From: Candidatus Desulfovibrio gallistercoris
Lineage (GTDB): Bacteria; Desulfobacterota; Desulfovibrionia; Desulfovibrionales; Desulfovibrionaceae
Length of the DNA stretch: 64,000 nucleotides
Direction: 5' to 3'
Assembly: GCA_019118745.1 (NCBI GenBank)
Contig: DWYJ01000006.1
Coordinates: 24,500 to 88,499 of the forward strand
Part shown: positions 7,483-16,175 of the stretch, piece by piece
Numbering within the stretch: the first letter of the stretch is position 1
How the letters are laid out: the number at the start of each line of letters is the position of its first letter
The notes under the pieces: model-generated
Databases searched by the model: none
The model's input: only the letters and a program-made list of their open reading frames with translations
Told to the model about the DNA's origin: nothing
Translations under genes and position numbers: made by a program

Positions 7483-9066
7483 CTACCTGGCGGAGAGCTG
7501 ATCGCCGAAGTCCGAGAGGCGCTTGCCATAGTAGTAGGTATGACCGCCGACCTTTCTCTTCTCGATCTTGGCGGATATCTGCCGCCCGAAAATATGCATG
7601 CTGGGGACGTACTTGGGATTTATGTATTTTTTGTACCATTCCTTGAAAACCTCATAGAGCTCGGTCGCATTGATGCGGTCTTCAGCCGAAGGACTGTCCT
7701 CCAGGCACTGGTCGACAAACAGCTGCATGTCGTCCTCGTCCACTCGGTATTGCTCGGTGGCCTTGGTGACGGCCGCCGGCGCAAGCAGACCTTCGGCGCG
7801 GTAGAGCAGGCAACCTCGTACCAGCCAGGCCAGGATGCCGGGGAACTCCGCCTCCAGTTCCCGTTCCAGATGCGGGTTGCGGGGCAGCTCCAGTTCTCCC
7901 TTGGGCTGATCCACAAAGCGGAACGGGAAATTGATGAGCTTGAGCCGCTCCCAGAAGGGGAGGTCATGGGCCGGGGCCGCCGGCAGGAAGTTGGTCAGCA
8001 GGAACAGGGTATGCGTCGGGCGGAACTCCGTGTTCTGCTTGTCCCAGAGATAGCGCCCGGTCAGCGAGTCGGAACCGGACAGCAGCTTGACCTGCGCCGT
8101 GGAGAACCGTCTGTTCTCATTGGTTTCCGAGGCCCAGATGATCCGCATCCCCTTCATGTTCATGATGGTGGGGCTGGCGGAGTCCGGATCCTTGGGTATC
8201 TTGCGATCCAGAAGCAGTTCCGCCGGTACCGGCCCCATGTAGGGGCCAAGCACCTTTTTCAGGGTCTCCATGAGGACCGTCTTGCCGTTACGGCCACGCT
8301 CCCCGTACAGCATGAGAAAAAGCGGTTCGGATGACTGACCGGTAATGGCGTAGCCCAGCACCTTGTGCAGCCAGGGCAGGACGCCTTCGGATGCGCCGAT
8401 GATCTGCTGGAGGGTCTTTTCCCAAAGGGGGGCTGGTTCATGCAGTCCTTTCCATTCCACAGGGCAGCAGCGCAGGAGGTAGTCGTCTGGACGTCCCGGC
8501 CGATGCTCGCCGGTCCTGAGATCCACCACGCCGTTGGCCACGCCCAGCAGCCAGGGATCCGTATCCCAGATGTCCGGCGTCGAGATGAGCGGATCGCTGT
8601 TGGCCAGCGTAAATTTCACGCAGGCGTTGACGCCCCGTGAGCTGTTCAGCCAGGAGGCGCGCTTCTGCAGCAATTCGGCCTTGCCCCGCAGGTGATTGGA
8701 CCTTTCGTTGTCGCCGCCTTCCGCCGCCTCCTTGGCCAGCTGCTCATAATGGGCAGCTACCGTACGATACGTGTCGCCCACCTGCTCGACCGAGGCTTCC
8801 ACCTGGTGGACATGGGTGGGTTTCCAGTGGTGAACGTTCCAGACATACCAGGTCTTGCTTTCGGGAACATAGGTCAGGCGGTTCCGGAAAAGGGCTGAAT
8901 GGAGGAGACCATCACCCTTTTCTCCGAACGCGGCGCAACGGGACACAAAGTCCGGTGTGATGACATCTTCCGGCTTGTCCGTAGGGGGAGCCTTCGCCTT
9001 TTCCGCTTCCACCTGCGCGGACACCCGTCGGGCCATCTCCTGGAGTTGGCTTTCGGATTCGCTCAT
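7483..9066 (-). CDS. P4/D5-type phage primase-helicase (SF3 helicase)
   Basis: The 527-residue protein matches the phage/plasmid primase family with a D5_N-like middle region (GVANGVVDLRTGEHRP, 175-190) and an SF3 helicase core: Walker A GERGRNGKT (255-263), Walker B-like MRIIWASE (307-314), and a sensor region TLFLLTN. A winged-helix C-terminus follows (about 440-527). It would unwind the origin and drive replication together with the neighbouring primase. The separate zinc/Toprim primase suggests this protein acts mainly as the helicase. GGAG lies 7 nt before the ATG. Confidence 0.9.
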   Translation of the reverse strand: MSESESQLQEMARRVSAQVEAEKAKAPPTDKPEDVITPDFVSRCAAFGEKGDGLLHSALFRNRLTYVPESKTWYVWNVHHWKPTHVHQVEASVEQVGDTYRTVAAHYEQLAKEAAEGGDNERSNHLRGKAELLQKRASWLNSSRGVNACVKFTLANSDPLISTPDIWDTDPWLLGVANGVVDLRTGEHRPGRPDDYLLRCCPVEWKGLHEPAPLWEKTLQQIIGASEGVLPWLHKVLGYAITGQSSEPLFLMLYGERGRNGKTVLMETLKKVLGPYMGPVPAELLLDRKIPKDPDSASPTIMNMKGMRIIWASETNENRRFSTAQVKLLSGSDSLTGRYLWDKQNTEFRPTHTLFLLTNFLPAAPAHDLPFWERLKLINFPFRFVDQPKGELELPRNPHLERELEAEFPGILAWLVRGCLLYRAEGLLAPAAVTKATEQYRVDEDDMQLFVDQCLEDSPSAEDRINATELYEVFKEWYKKYINPKYVPSMHIFGRQISAKIEKRKVGGHTYYYGKRLSDFGDQLSAR

Positions 9067-9261
9067 TTATGTCTCCGTGGAAAACGGTCCCAAAATCCCG
9101 GAAATCTCATCCCAGAAAATCCCTGACCGCACGGGCGACCGGTTCGGCCCCGTGAGGGGGCGGTAGGGAAGGACCCGCGGCGGGTGATGGAGAGAGGATG
9201 CGGGCAGGAGCTTTTGCTCTGGCTTTTTAAAGAAGGGGGGAGAGCGAGGGGGAGGCACACG

Positions 9262-9310
9262 CCTTTTGGGGCGCGGTGCGCCCCAAAGGTCGCGTCGGCA
9301 TAGCCGACGC
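9262..9310. other. Two adjacent GC-rich hairpins
   Basis: The stem CCTTTTGGGGCGC/GCGCCCCAAAGG (9262-9289) is followed by GCGTCGGC ATA GCCGACGC (9292-9310). They lie in the 359-bp gap between the helicase gene and tRNA-Met. A third short palindrome, GGTGAC/GTCACC, is at 9357-9374. No gene is visible in the gap. The hairpins could be remnants of an attachment region or regulatory sites. Confidence 0.5.
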
Positions 9311-9382
9311 CCAGAAGGAAATCAGGGCAGGATGGATAAGCGGCTGGGCGAGGACTGGTGACAAAATGGTCACCAAAAGGAA

Positions 9383-9418
9383 ACAGCAGGTATCCCCGTA
9401 TGAGGGATAACCTGCTGT
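9383..9418 (-). terminator. Rho-independent terminator after tRNA-Met
   Basis: The inverted repeat ACAGCAGGTTATCCC...GGGATACCTGCTGT has a stem of about 15 bp and is followed on the minus strand by TTTCCTTTT. It lies 8 nt after the tRNA CCA end. Confidence 0.8.
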
Positions 9419-9425
9419 AAATACA

Positions 9426-9501
9426 TGGTGGGCCCACCAGGCTTCGAACCTGGGACCTGCCGGTTATGAGCCGGAGGCTCTACCAACTGAGCTATAGGCC
9501 C
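9426..9501 (-). tRNA. tRNA-Met (CAT anticodon)
   Basis: The cloverleaf folds with acceptor GGGCCTA/TGGGCCC, D-arm GCTCAGTTGGTAGAGC, anticodon loop CTCATAA, T-arm CCAGG TTCGAAG CCTGG and an encoded CCA end. The first pair of the anticodon stem is a mismatch. The anticodon CAT gives Met; an elongator Met tRNA fits better than initiator because the acceptor end is paired. A tRNA-Ile2 modified at C34 cannot be excluded by sequence alone. Its 3' end faces the phage-like element. Confidence 0.93.
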
Positions 9502-9555
9502 GCGAGGCGCACTATAGCCGCAAGCCGGCTTGCGGGTCAAGCGCGCAAGCAGCGG

Positions 9556-10719
9556 CTACATGGCATTGCCGCACTGCAACAGGCGGATCTGGTCGTCCAT
9601 GGCCTTGCGGAGCGGCGCGGGCAGGCCCATGATGTCCACATTGAGGAAGCCGCGCACGATGGTGGCCGCCGCCTCGTCCTCATCCAGACCGCGGGCCATG
9701 AGGTATTCGATCTCTTCCTGAGCGATCTTGCCCACGGCCGCCTCGTGGGAGAGCTCCACGCCGTCCTGATTGCTGTCCAGCTCAGGGATGGCGTGCATGC
9801 GCCCGTTGCCGAGGATGAGGCCCTTGCATTCCAGATGGCCCTTGACGGGCGTGGTCCCCGCGCCGATGAAGCCGCGGTTGATGATGGTGCCGCCCGTGGT
9901 GACCGCACGGGAGATGATCTCGCCGCGCGTGTGCGGAGCGTTGAGCTCGATGCGGTTGCCGCTGTCCACATGGGAGCCTTCCGGGGCCACGATGACCGAA
10001 TCGAAGCGGGCCACGGCTCCTTCTCCGGCCAGGGTGATGCCGGGATACATCTGGAGGTCACCCACGGGTTTGAGCAGGATGTAGTTGTTCTGGAAGACGC
10101 CCCCGGCTTCCACTCGTCCGGCGGAACGCGGGCGCACGGTGGTGCTCTCGCCCCAGTTGTGGATCATGGTGAAGGTCAGCTTGCCGCCCTTCTCCACATA
10201 ATACTCCGTGATGCCGAGGTGGGCGGAATGTTCCGCGTCATGGGCGGTGGCGCAGCCGCCAAGGACGTGCAGCTCCGCGCCTTCTTCCACGATGACGATG
10301 TTGTGGATGCTCTGGCCCGCGCCGTGCCCCTTGATGAACATGCAGGACTGCACGGGTTCGGTGAGCTTGACGCCCTTGGCCACGCGCATGAAATAGCCGC
10401 CGTTGCAGTGCTCGCGCGTGAGGCGGGTGAATTCGTCCTTTTCGGGGTCGAGCAGCCGCCAGTAGTGCTGGGGCAGGCCGTCGTACTTGGCGAGCGCGGC
10501 GCGGATGTCCATGAGTTCCAGGCCTTCATGCCGCGTGCCGCAGTGCACGTCCGCATGGTTGAGCTGCATGAAGGTGCCGCTGACGTGCTTGTCCTGCACG
10601 TCGATGCCCGCGAGGACGAGGCGTTCGCGGTCCTGTGCGGGCAGGGCCGTCAGATCCTGGATGGGGGCGGCATGCTCGCCGCCGGTGAAATCGAAGCGGG
10701 AAAGATCGACAGTGCTCAT
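9556..10719 (-). CDS. sufB: SufB/SmsB-type Fe-S cluster scaffold protein
   Basis: The protein has 387 residues and belongs to the SufB/SufD family, with a beta-helical core and conserved segments (VIVEEGAELHVLGGC, NYILLKPVGDLQMYPG, SHEAAVGKIAQEEIEYLMARGL). It assembles Fe-S clusters together with the SufC ATPase. It starts at ATG 10719 in a 4-nt ATGA overlap with sufC. No second SufB/D paralogue, SufS or SufE is nearby, so this is the minimal two-gene form known in anaerobes and archaea. The cysteine desulfurase must be elsewhere. Confidence 0.88.
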   Translation of the reverse strand: MSTVDLSRFDFTGGEHAAPIQDLTALPAQDRERLVLAGIDVQDKHVSGTFMQLNHADVHCGTRHEGLELMDIRAALAKYDGLPQHYWRLLDPEKDEFTRLTREHCNGGYFMRVAKGVKLTEPVQSCMFIKGHGAGQSIHNIVIVEEGAELHVLGGCATAHDAEHSAHLGITEYYVEKGGKLTFTMIHNWGESTTVRPRSAGRVEAGGVFQNNYILLKPVGDLQMYPGITLAGEGAVARFDSVIVAPEGSHVDSGNRIELNAPHTRGEIISRAVTTGGTIINRGFIGAGTTPVKGHLECKGLILGNGRMHAIPELDSNQDGVELSHEAAVGKIAQEEIEYLMARGLDEDEAAATIVRGFLNVDIMGLPAPLRKAMDDQIRLLQCGNAM

Positions 10720-11510
10720 ACCAGCGGGGCCTCCATGATCTTGCCGTAGCTGTCGCCGGCCAGGCAGCGCAGGCATTCCTGATAGCCGTGATTGGCGATG
10801 TGGTCGAGGATGACGCGCGGGCGGGCCTCACAGCAGAGCTTGCCGTGATACATGACCTGGCCCCGGTCGGCATTGACGTATTCCAGGATGTGGCCGGTAT
10901 GGGTGATGATGAGCCCGCTGGTGGTGCGGTTGCGGCTGCGTTCGCGCAGCGTGGCGCTACAGCAGGCGGGCACGCCGTCCAGCAGTTCGCGGACGGTATG
11001 GCCGACGAGCGCCATGTTCTCCAAGTCCACGCCGGACTCCGGCTCGTCGAAGAGCAGCAGGCGCGGCTGCTGGGCCATGAGCTGGAGCAGTTCGGAGCGC
11101 TTGATCTCGCCGCCGGAAAAGCCCGCGTTGACGTCACGGTCGAGGAAGGTGTCGAAGTGGACGCGCTTGGCCATTTCCGTGATGTCCATCTCCCGTCCGC
11201 GGCCGCAGAGCTCCACCATGCGGCGGGTCGGCAGGCCGTGGATGGTGGGCGGCCGCTGGAAGGACATGCCGATGCCCAGACGCGCCCGCTCGTGCATGGG
11301 GGCGTGGGTGATGTCCTTGCCGTCAAAAATGATGCTGCCCCGCGTGACTTCGTAGCCGGAAAAGCCCATGAGCGTCATGAGCAGGGTGGTCTTTCCCGAG
11401 CCGTTGGGGCCGAACAGGATAAAGGTTTCGCCGGATTCGATGGTCAGGTCGATGCCCCGCAGGACGGGCGTGCCGTGCACCGAAACATGCAGATCTCGTA
11501 TTTCGAGCAT
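10716..11510 (-). CDS. sufC: SufC Fe-S assembly ATPase
   Basis: This is a 264-residue soluble ABC ATPase. It has a Walker A (GPNGSGKTTLLMTLMG), a Q-loop, a signature FSGGEIKRSELLQL and a Walker B LLLFDEPESGVDLENM, the last two being the SufC forms. Its ATP hydrolysis drives scaffold rearrangement in SufBC complexes. ATG 11510 (MLEIRDLH) is preferred over the ATG two codons upstream because GAGG then lies 6 nt away. It is the first gene of the sufCB pair. Confidence 0.9.
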   Translation of the reverse strand: MLEIRDLHVSVHGTPVLRGIDLTIESGETFILFGPNGSGKTTLLMTLMGFSGYEVTRGSIIFDGKDITHAPMHERARLGIGMSFQRPPTIHGLPTRRMVELCGRGREMDITEMAKRVHFDTFLDRDVNAGFSGGEIKRSELLQLMAQQPRLLLFDEPESGVDLENMALVGHTVRELLDGVPACCSATLRERSRNRTTSGLIITHTGHILEYVNADRGQVMYHGKLCCEARPRVILDHIANHGYQECLRCLAGDSYGKIMEAPLV

Positions 11511-11686
11511 GTTCATCCTCAAGCTTGAGACGGGCGCCCGCAGGCGCTGTTGGCTGGCGGCATCCGGCGGAGCGGCCGGGACGCGCCTGGAAAACGAAAG
11601 GCCCCAGGTCGGTGACGGCTGCCGCAGGCAAGCCGGGCCATGAGGGGAGCCGGTGCGCCACAGACGGCCACCGGGCCCGCGCATAA

Positions 11687-11726
11687 TCGCAGACTTGTTC
11701 CGCGCTGTCCAGCCCGACCGGACAGA
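11687..11726. repeat. Direct repeat flanking the methyltransferase gene, copy A
   Basis: The core TCGCAGACTTGTTCC.CGCTGTCCAG.CCGA.CGGACA recurs at 12690-12728 in the same orientation. It contains the small hairpin CTGTCC...GGACAG. The gap 11511-11792 holds no gene otherwise. Confidence 0.7.
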
Positions 11727-11792
11727 TTTCCCGTAGAGACCGGTGCCCTGCCACAGGTGCAAACAGGTCGGAAGGCGCTCCAAATGTCTGCG

Positions 11793-12392
11793 TCAGTTGA
11801 TGGTGCCATAGAAGATATAGATTAAATCCATAAAGAATATTTCCTCTATATTGCACACAGCGCCGTAGCGATACCTGACCTGGTCTTCCGAAGAAAAATA
11901 GCGGACATGCGACTTGGAATCAAAGGAAGGTACCGATCCGATAAACAGCGTTCCGGAAGGGATCTTGGCAAAGATGGCCATATCCTTAAGGATATGTTCC
12001 AACACTTCATGACAGACGACGGCGTCATATGTGATGCTTTTGAAGAGGGAAGATGTGTAGATGTTGTCAATTTGAAAGGTGAAGTGAGGAGATTGTGCAC
12101 GATTTTTCGCTCGAGCTATGGCTACTTCGCTGAAGTCAAACCCTGTATATTGGCAAGAATAGCGGGAAGATGCAAGCATCTCGGCAAATGTTCCACATCC
12201 ACAGCCAACTTCAAGGATATTTCGCGTTCTTTTCTGTACGAGAATATCCAGTGTTTTAAAGTAGATATTTTTATAGTAGGATTCATGGTAATTCTTTTGG
12301 TATTCTTCACTTGTCGCGTAGACTTGGTCATAAAAATTGGGCCGCAGATCCTGCTGTGCTTTTCCTTGATGGCATTCAAGTATATTTTTCAT
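11793..12392 (-). CDS. Class I SAM-dependent methyltransferase, AT-rich
   Basis: The 199-residue protein has the AdoMet-binding motif ILEVGCGCGTFAEML (about residue 59-73), an acidic motif II region (YTGFDFSE), and post-motif VVCHEVLEHI, typical of ubiE/BioC-like methyltransferases. The substrate is unknown. The C-terminus may be short: the protein ends soon after the seventh strand region. Base composition is clearly more AT-rich than its neighbours, and codon use differs. It is bracketed by direct repeats at 11687 and 12690, so horizontal acquisition is likely. AAGGAG lies 6-7 nt before the ATG. Confidence 0.8.
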   Translation of the reverse strand: MKNILECHQGKAQQDLRPNFYDQVYATSEEYQKNYHESYYKNIYFKTLDILVQKRTRNILEVGCGCGTFAEMLASSRYSCQYTGFDFSEVAIARAKNRAQSPHFTFQIDNIYTSSLFKSITYDAVVCHEVLEHILKDMAIFAKIPSGTLFIGSVPSFDSKSHVRYFSSEDQVRYRYGAVCNIEEIFFMDLIYIFYGTIN

Positions 12393-12419
12393 GAGTCTCT
12401 CCTTGCTGTTGTGGTATTA

Positions 12420-12563
12420 GAGCGCTTCACCTTTGAAAAAGGTGAAACGCGAGGCGGCGGCACAGGCCGCCCGGCCAAAAGTGAGCGGAAAAACCGCGTT
12501 TTTCCGCGAAACGACAGACCGTATGGTTTGGAACGCGCAGCGTTTCAAACTGAAATTGGTCTA
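12420..12563. repeat. Dispersed ~145-bp palindromic repeat, copy 2
   Basis: The order runs GAGCGCTTCACC...GGTGAAACGC, the GGCGGCGGC/GCCGCC palindrome, GCGGAAAAACCGCGTTTTTCCGC, GTATGGTTTGG, CGTTTCAAACTGAAA, and CTAG at the end. Orientation is opposite to copy 1. It lies upstream of the AT-rich methyltransferase gene. Confidence 0.85.
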
Positions 12564-12689
12564 GATGCCCTGCCCCAATAGGCTATTCCTCTTTCCCCGT
12601 TCGGTGAGTGGAGGTTGTCGCACAAATCATCAAGCAAGCGGCGAAAAGGCTGATTAGTCCTAAAAGGTCGGATATATTTTCGCGCAGAG

Positions 12690-12728
12690 TCGCAGACTTG
12701 TTCCTCGCTGTCCAGTCCGATCGGACAG
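12690..12728. repeat. Direct repeat flanking the methyltransferase gene, copy B
   Basis: This matches 11687-11726 with a few substitutions, one of them compensatory in the small hairpin region. It lies between two copies of the dispersed palindromic repeat in the 546-bp non-coding gap before hldD. Confidence 0.7.
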
Positions 12729-12794
12729 GCTTTCGGGGACACGGGCTTGCGCCGGGCCGGGCAAGGGGCTAGTATCCCCCAGCTAGGGCATCCT

Positions 12795-12905
12795 GCCATA
12801 AAAAGGGAAAAGGCGAGGCGCTGACACAGCGCCTCCGACCCAAACCAAGCGGAAAAACCGCGTTTTTCCGCGAAACGCCAAGCGTTTCAAATAGAAAAGG
12901 CTCTA
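12795..12905. repeat. Dispersed palindromic repeat, copy 3 (internally shortened)
   Basis: GCGGAAAAACCGCGTTTTTCCGC, CGAAACGCCA and CGTTTCAAA are present, but the GTATGGTTTG segment is missing and the left palindrome has changed to GGCGCTGACACAGCGCC, which still pairs. It lies directly upstream of hldD. Confidence 0.75.
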
Positions 12906-12938
12906 CTGAACGCGCCTCGGCGCATGAGGAGATTTAGC

Positions 12939-13910
12939 ATGTACATCATTACCGGGGGCGCGGGCTTCATCGGCAGCGCCATGCTGTGGCAGCTCAACCA
13001 GCAGGGCATCGACGACGTGGTGCTGGTGGACCATCTGGGCACGGACGACAAGTGGCGTAATCTCGTCAAGCTGACCTATGCCGACTACATCCACCGGGAG
13101 CGCTTCCGCGACCTTCTCCAGCGTGACGCCCTGCCGTGGAAGGTGGAGGCCATCATCCATCTTGGGGCCTGCTCCGACACCACGGAGGCGGACGGCGACT
13201 TCCTCATGGAGAACAATTTCCAGTTCAGCCGGGACATCTGCCGCTATGCGCTGGACAAGGGGGCGCGCTTCATCCAGGCCAGTTCCGCCGCCACCTACGG
13301 CGACGGCTCGCTGGGCTTCAGTGATGATCCCGACCTGCTGCCGAAGCTGCGGCCGCTCAACCTCTATGCCTATTCCAAGCACCTCCTCGACCTCTGGCTG
13401 GTGCGGCACGGGCTGGACAAGGAAGTGGCGAGCCTCAAGTTCTTCAATGTCTACGGCCCCAACGAATACCACAAGGGCGAGATGCGCAGCGTCGCCTGCA
13501 AGGCCTACAAGCAGATCACCAAACACGGCGACCTGGAGCTTTTCCGCTCCACCAGCCCGGACATCTCCGACGGCGAACAAAAACGGGACTTCGTCTACGT
13601 CAAGGACTGCACGGCGCTCATGAGCTGGCTGTTGGAGAACCGTCACGTCAACGGTATCCACAATGTGGGCAGCGGCCGCGCGCGCAGCTTCAACGATCTG
13701 GGCCGGGCCGTCTTCAGCGCCATGCAGCGTTCCTGCCGCATCACCTATGTGGACATGCCGCGCATGCTGCACGGCAAGTACCAGAACTTCACCCAGGCGG
13801 ACATGAACTGGCTGGACAAGGTGGGCTGCCCCATCAAGATGACCAGCCTTGAAGACGGCGTGACGGACTTCGTGCAGAACTACCTGTCCCAGCCCGATCC
13901 GTATCTGTAA
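12939..13910 (+). CDS. hldD: ADP-L-glycero-D-manno-heptose 6-epimerase
   Basis: HldD epimerises ADP-heptose for the LPS inner core in the cytoplasm. The 323-residue protein has the Rossmann NAD(P) motif GGAGFIGS (6-13), the catalytic YxxxK (Y143-K147, in LYAYSKHLL), and the family segments HLGACSDTTE and FFNVYGPNEYHKGEMRS. GAGGAG lies 7 nt before ATG 12939. It stands alone on the plus strand beside a leftward glycan operon. A strong terminator follows. Confidence 0.95.
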   Translation: MYIITGGAGFIGSAMLWQLNQQGIDDVVLVDHLGTDDKWRNLVKLTYADYIHRERFRDLLQRDALPWKVEAIIHLGACSDTTEADGDFLMENNFQFSRDICRYALDKGARFIQASSAATYGDGSLGFSDDPDLLPKLRPLNLYAYSKHLLDLWLVRHGLDKEVASLKFFNVYGPNEYHKGEMRSVACKAYKQITKHGDLELFRSTSPDISDGEQKRDFVYVKDCTALMSWLLENRHVNGIHNVGSGRARSFNDLGRAVFSAMQRSCRITYVDMPRMLHGKYQNFTQADMNWLDKVGCPIKMTSLEDGVTDFVQNYLSQPDPYL

Positions 13911-13937
13911 CGCGCGGACTGTGCGTCCTTTTTGATT

Positions 13938-13993
13938 GCAGCAAGTCCCGGCTGGCCTGTGCCTCCGGGACTCTTTGCTGCCTATCTTTTTTG
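13938..13993 (+). terminator. Terminator downstream of hldD
   Basis: The stem GCAGCAAGTCCCGG...CCGGGACTCTTTGCTGC (13938-13981) is followed by CTATCTTTTTT. Confidence 0.8.
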
Positions 13994-14062
13994 CGATCGT
14001 CGCCCGGGGAGGTTGGTAAGCAGCGTTTCAGGCCGCCTTCCGGGCAGGCCCTCCAAGCTCGT

Positions 14063-14929
14063 TTATATCCACTCGCTCCTCTCCCTTTTGCTTGTCTTCC
14101 AGCTCAGATTTGTGATTGAAGGGCGGCAGTAGCGGCAGAAAGGGACTGGGGAGGCCACGAAACGGTAAATATCCTCGGCGGTAAGCGATGTATCGTAAAT
14201 GTCGAGGAAATCTTTGTCGCTGCGGTGAAATTCTGCACCGAAATACAGATTGAATAGATCTATGTTTGCGCATGTGGAGCAGATGTAGAGCTTACCGTCC
14301 ACAAGCTCGCTGCACAGTCGTTTGCTTGTGCAGCGCATGTAGGCATCGATGATGAATTCATCCCCTTCAGGATTGAGCGGGTCTTTGCGCAGCGTTTTTG
14401 GTTGATCCTGATGATGTATGGTGTATTTGACGTTCTCTGTCTTCAGCTTTTCTTCCATGCGGGAAAAATCGAGACGAACAGGGTATTTGGTAATTTCAAT
14501 GACAATACGGTGCTTGCGGGCTTCTTCCCAGAATAGCGCCTTTTGCCAGGCCAGCAGTATGCCGTTGGTCAGTATCTTGATGCTGCTGTGTGGGAAAAAC
14601 GTTCGCGCGATGCCAAAAAATCGTGGAAGTTCCTCATGGAGCAGCGGCTCACCACCCATAAGGTAGAGGGTGATCAGATTCTGGTTCAAAAGAGAGGAGA
14701 GGCGCTCCATATCGGAGGCAAACTGATCCTGCTTCAGGAATTCGGGAGGTGAGAGCGGCGCAAAGGAACTACAGCCGCAACAGTTCAGATTGCAATGTCG
14801 AGTAACAGGAATGGATAGCTGCTGCAAGGCAACAGTGTTCATAGATAAATAGATAGCCCGCTTTGTGTGGAGGACTTCATCAAGCAGGCGTTGCTGCGTA
14901 AAAAAAAGCTGGCCCAAAAGATTTTCCAT
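14063..14929 (-). CDS. Radical SAM protein in a glycan gene cluster
   Basis: The 288-residue protein contains the radical SAM cluster motif CNLNCCGC (CxxxCxxC, about residue 46-53), the GGEP motif (LMGGEPLLHEELP) for AdoMet binding, and C-terminal cysteines (MRCTSKRLCSEL, YICSTCANI, FCRYC) that could bind an auxiliary cluster of SPASM type. The substrate is unknown. It is the last gene of a leftward run of sugar-modifying genes, so modification of a sugar or a glycan-linked peptide is possible. GAGGA precedes ATG 14929. GC content is below that of neighbours. Confidence 0.85.
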   Translation of the reverse strand: MENLLGQLFFTQQRLLDEVLHTKRAIYLSMNTVALQQLSIPVTRHCNLNCCGCSSFAPLSPPEFLKQDQFASDMERLSSLLNQNLITLYLMGGEPLLHEELPRFFGIARTFFPHSSIKILTNGILLAWQKALFWEEARKHRIVIEITKYPVRLDFSRMEEKLKTENVKYTIHHQDQPKTLRKDPLNPEGDEFIIDAYMRCTSKRLCSELVDGKLYICSTCANIDLFNLYFGAEFHRSDKDFLDIYDTSLTAEDIYRFVASPVPFCRYCRPSITNLSWKTSKRERSEWI

Positions 14930-14960
14930 AGACAACCATCCTCTTTAAAATCAGCCCGGA

Positions 14961-15974
14961 TCAGATGCCGTAGCGCTGAGGAGCGTATTTTTTGAGATTG
15001 CCGGAAGTCGTGAACCACTGGACGGTTTCCTCCAAGCCTCGCAGGAAGCCCTCCCTGCCTGCATAGCGGGGGCGCCAGCCGGTCAGGGCTTGCAGACGGC
15101 TGCTGTCGGCAACAAGGCGCATAACTTCGCTGGCAGAGGGACGCAGGCGTTCGGCACTTTGGACGATCTTCACCTCCGTCCGCATCACGTTCGCAATGGC
15201 CTGTACCGTTTCAAGGATGCTGAAGCCCGTTCCGGTTCCTGTTTGCAGGGTTTGCCCGACGGATTGCTCGGCGCGCAGGACGGCCAGATAGGCATCGGCC
15301 GTGTCCAGGACATAGTTGAAGTCGCGGACCGGGGCGGTATTCCCCAGGACGATGCGGCGGTTTCCCGCAGCTATTTGCGTAATGACGGTCGGGATCACCG
15401 CACGATTCGACTGACGCGGGCCATATGTGTTGAAGGGCCGGAGGATGGTGACGGGCAGGCCGAAGGAACATGCGTAGCTGGCAGCCAGCTGATCAGCCGC
15501 GATCTTGGTGGCCGCATAGGGTGACTGCGCACTGAGGGGATGTTCTTCCGTCATGGGGATGAAGCGGGCCGTGCCGTACACCTCGCTTGTCGAGGTATGC
15601 ACGATCCTTTCCGTTCCATGTTGCCGGGCGGCTTGCAGGATATTGAGCGTTCCCTTGATGTTGGTCTCAACATAGCTGTCCGGAGCGATATAGGAATAGG
15701 GGATGCCGATAAGCGCCGCCAGATGCAGGACGGCAAAACACCCCCGCACGGCTTCGGCAACGCCGTTGGGATCGCGGATATCGCCAGGGATCACCTCGAT
15801 GTTGTTGAGAACATCCGCCGGAAGCGTATCCAGCCATCCCCATGTGCCGAAAGACGTGTAGAATACAAAGGCCCGCACCTGCCATCCTTCTTGCACAAGG
15901 CGTTCCACAAGATGGGAGCCGATGAAGCCGTCAGCCCCTGTCACCAGTATCTTCTTGTCCTGTATGCTGCTCAT
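14961..15974 (-). CDS. LegB-like NAD-dependent nucleotide-sugar 4,6-dehydratase
   Basis: This is a 337-residue extended SDR. It has GADGFIGSHLVE (NAD binding, about 14-25), STSEVYGTA, and the catalytic SPYAATK (YxxxK). The segments FYTSFGTWGWLDTLP, GDIRDPNGV and LRPFNTYGPRQSNRAVIPTV closely match LegB proteins, which act on GDP-GlcNAc in legionaminic acid synthesis. With the nearby aminotransferase it would give a 4-amino-4,6-dideoxy sugar nucleotide. No LegI/LegG/LegF gene is in the window, so the final sugar is unknown. ATG 15974 is chosen at the start of homology; the ribosome site is weak. Confidence 0.85.
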   Translation of the reverse strand: MSSIQDKKILVTGADGFIGSHLVERLVQEGWQVRAFVFYTSFGTWGWLDTLPADVLNNIEVIPGDIRDPNGVAEAVRGCFAVLHLAALIGIPYSYIAPDSYVETNIKGTLNILQAARQHGTERIVHTSTSEVYGTARFIPMTEEHPLSAQSPYAATKIAADQLAASYACSFGLPVTILRPFNTYGPRQSNRAVIPTVITQIAAGNRRIVLGNTAPVRDFNYVLDTADAYLAVLRAEQSVGQTLQTGTGTGFSILETVQAIANVMRTEVKIVQSAERLRPSASEVMRLVADSSRLQALTGWRPRYAGREGFLRGLEETVQWFTTSGNLKKYAPQRYGI

Positions 15975-16175
15975 GTCGTCTTGCTGTCCTGTGATGCTGA
16001 GAGGAGGCGGCCTGTGGATGCGTATCCGGCCCCGCGGTCTCCTCGCAGGCCGGGTGCGGCGATGCGCGGAAAGCCTCCCCGCTCGGCGAGCGCGGCCGTC
16101 GTGCCATCCGGTCCTGTCAGCATAGGTTTTTCCGGGAAGGTCCAGGTTTTTTGAGATCCCGGAGCCCAAATCTCA

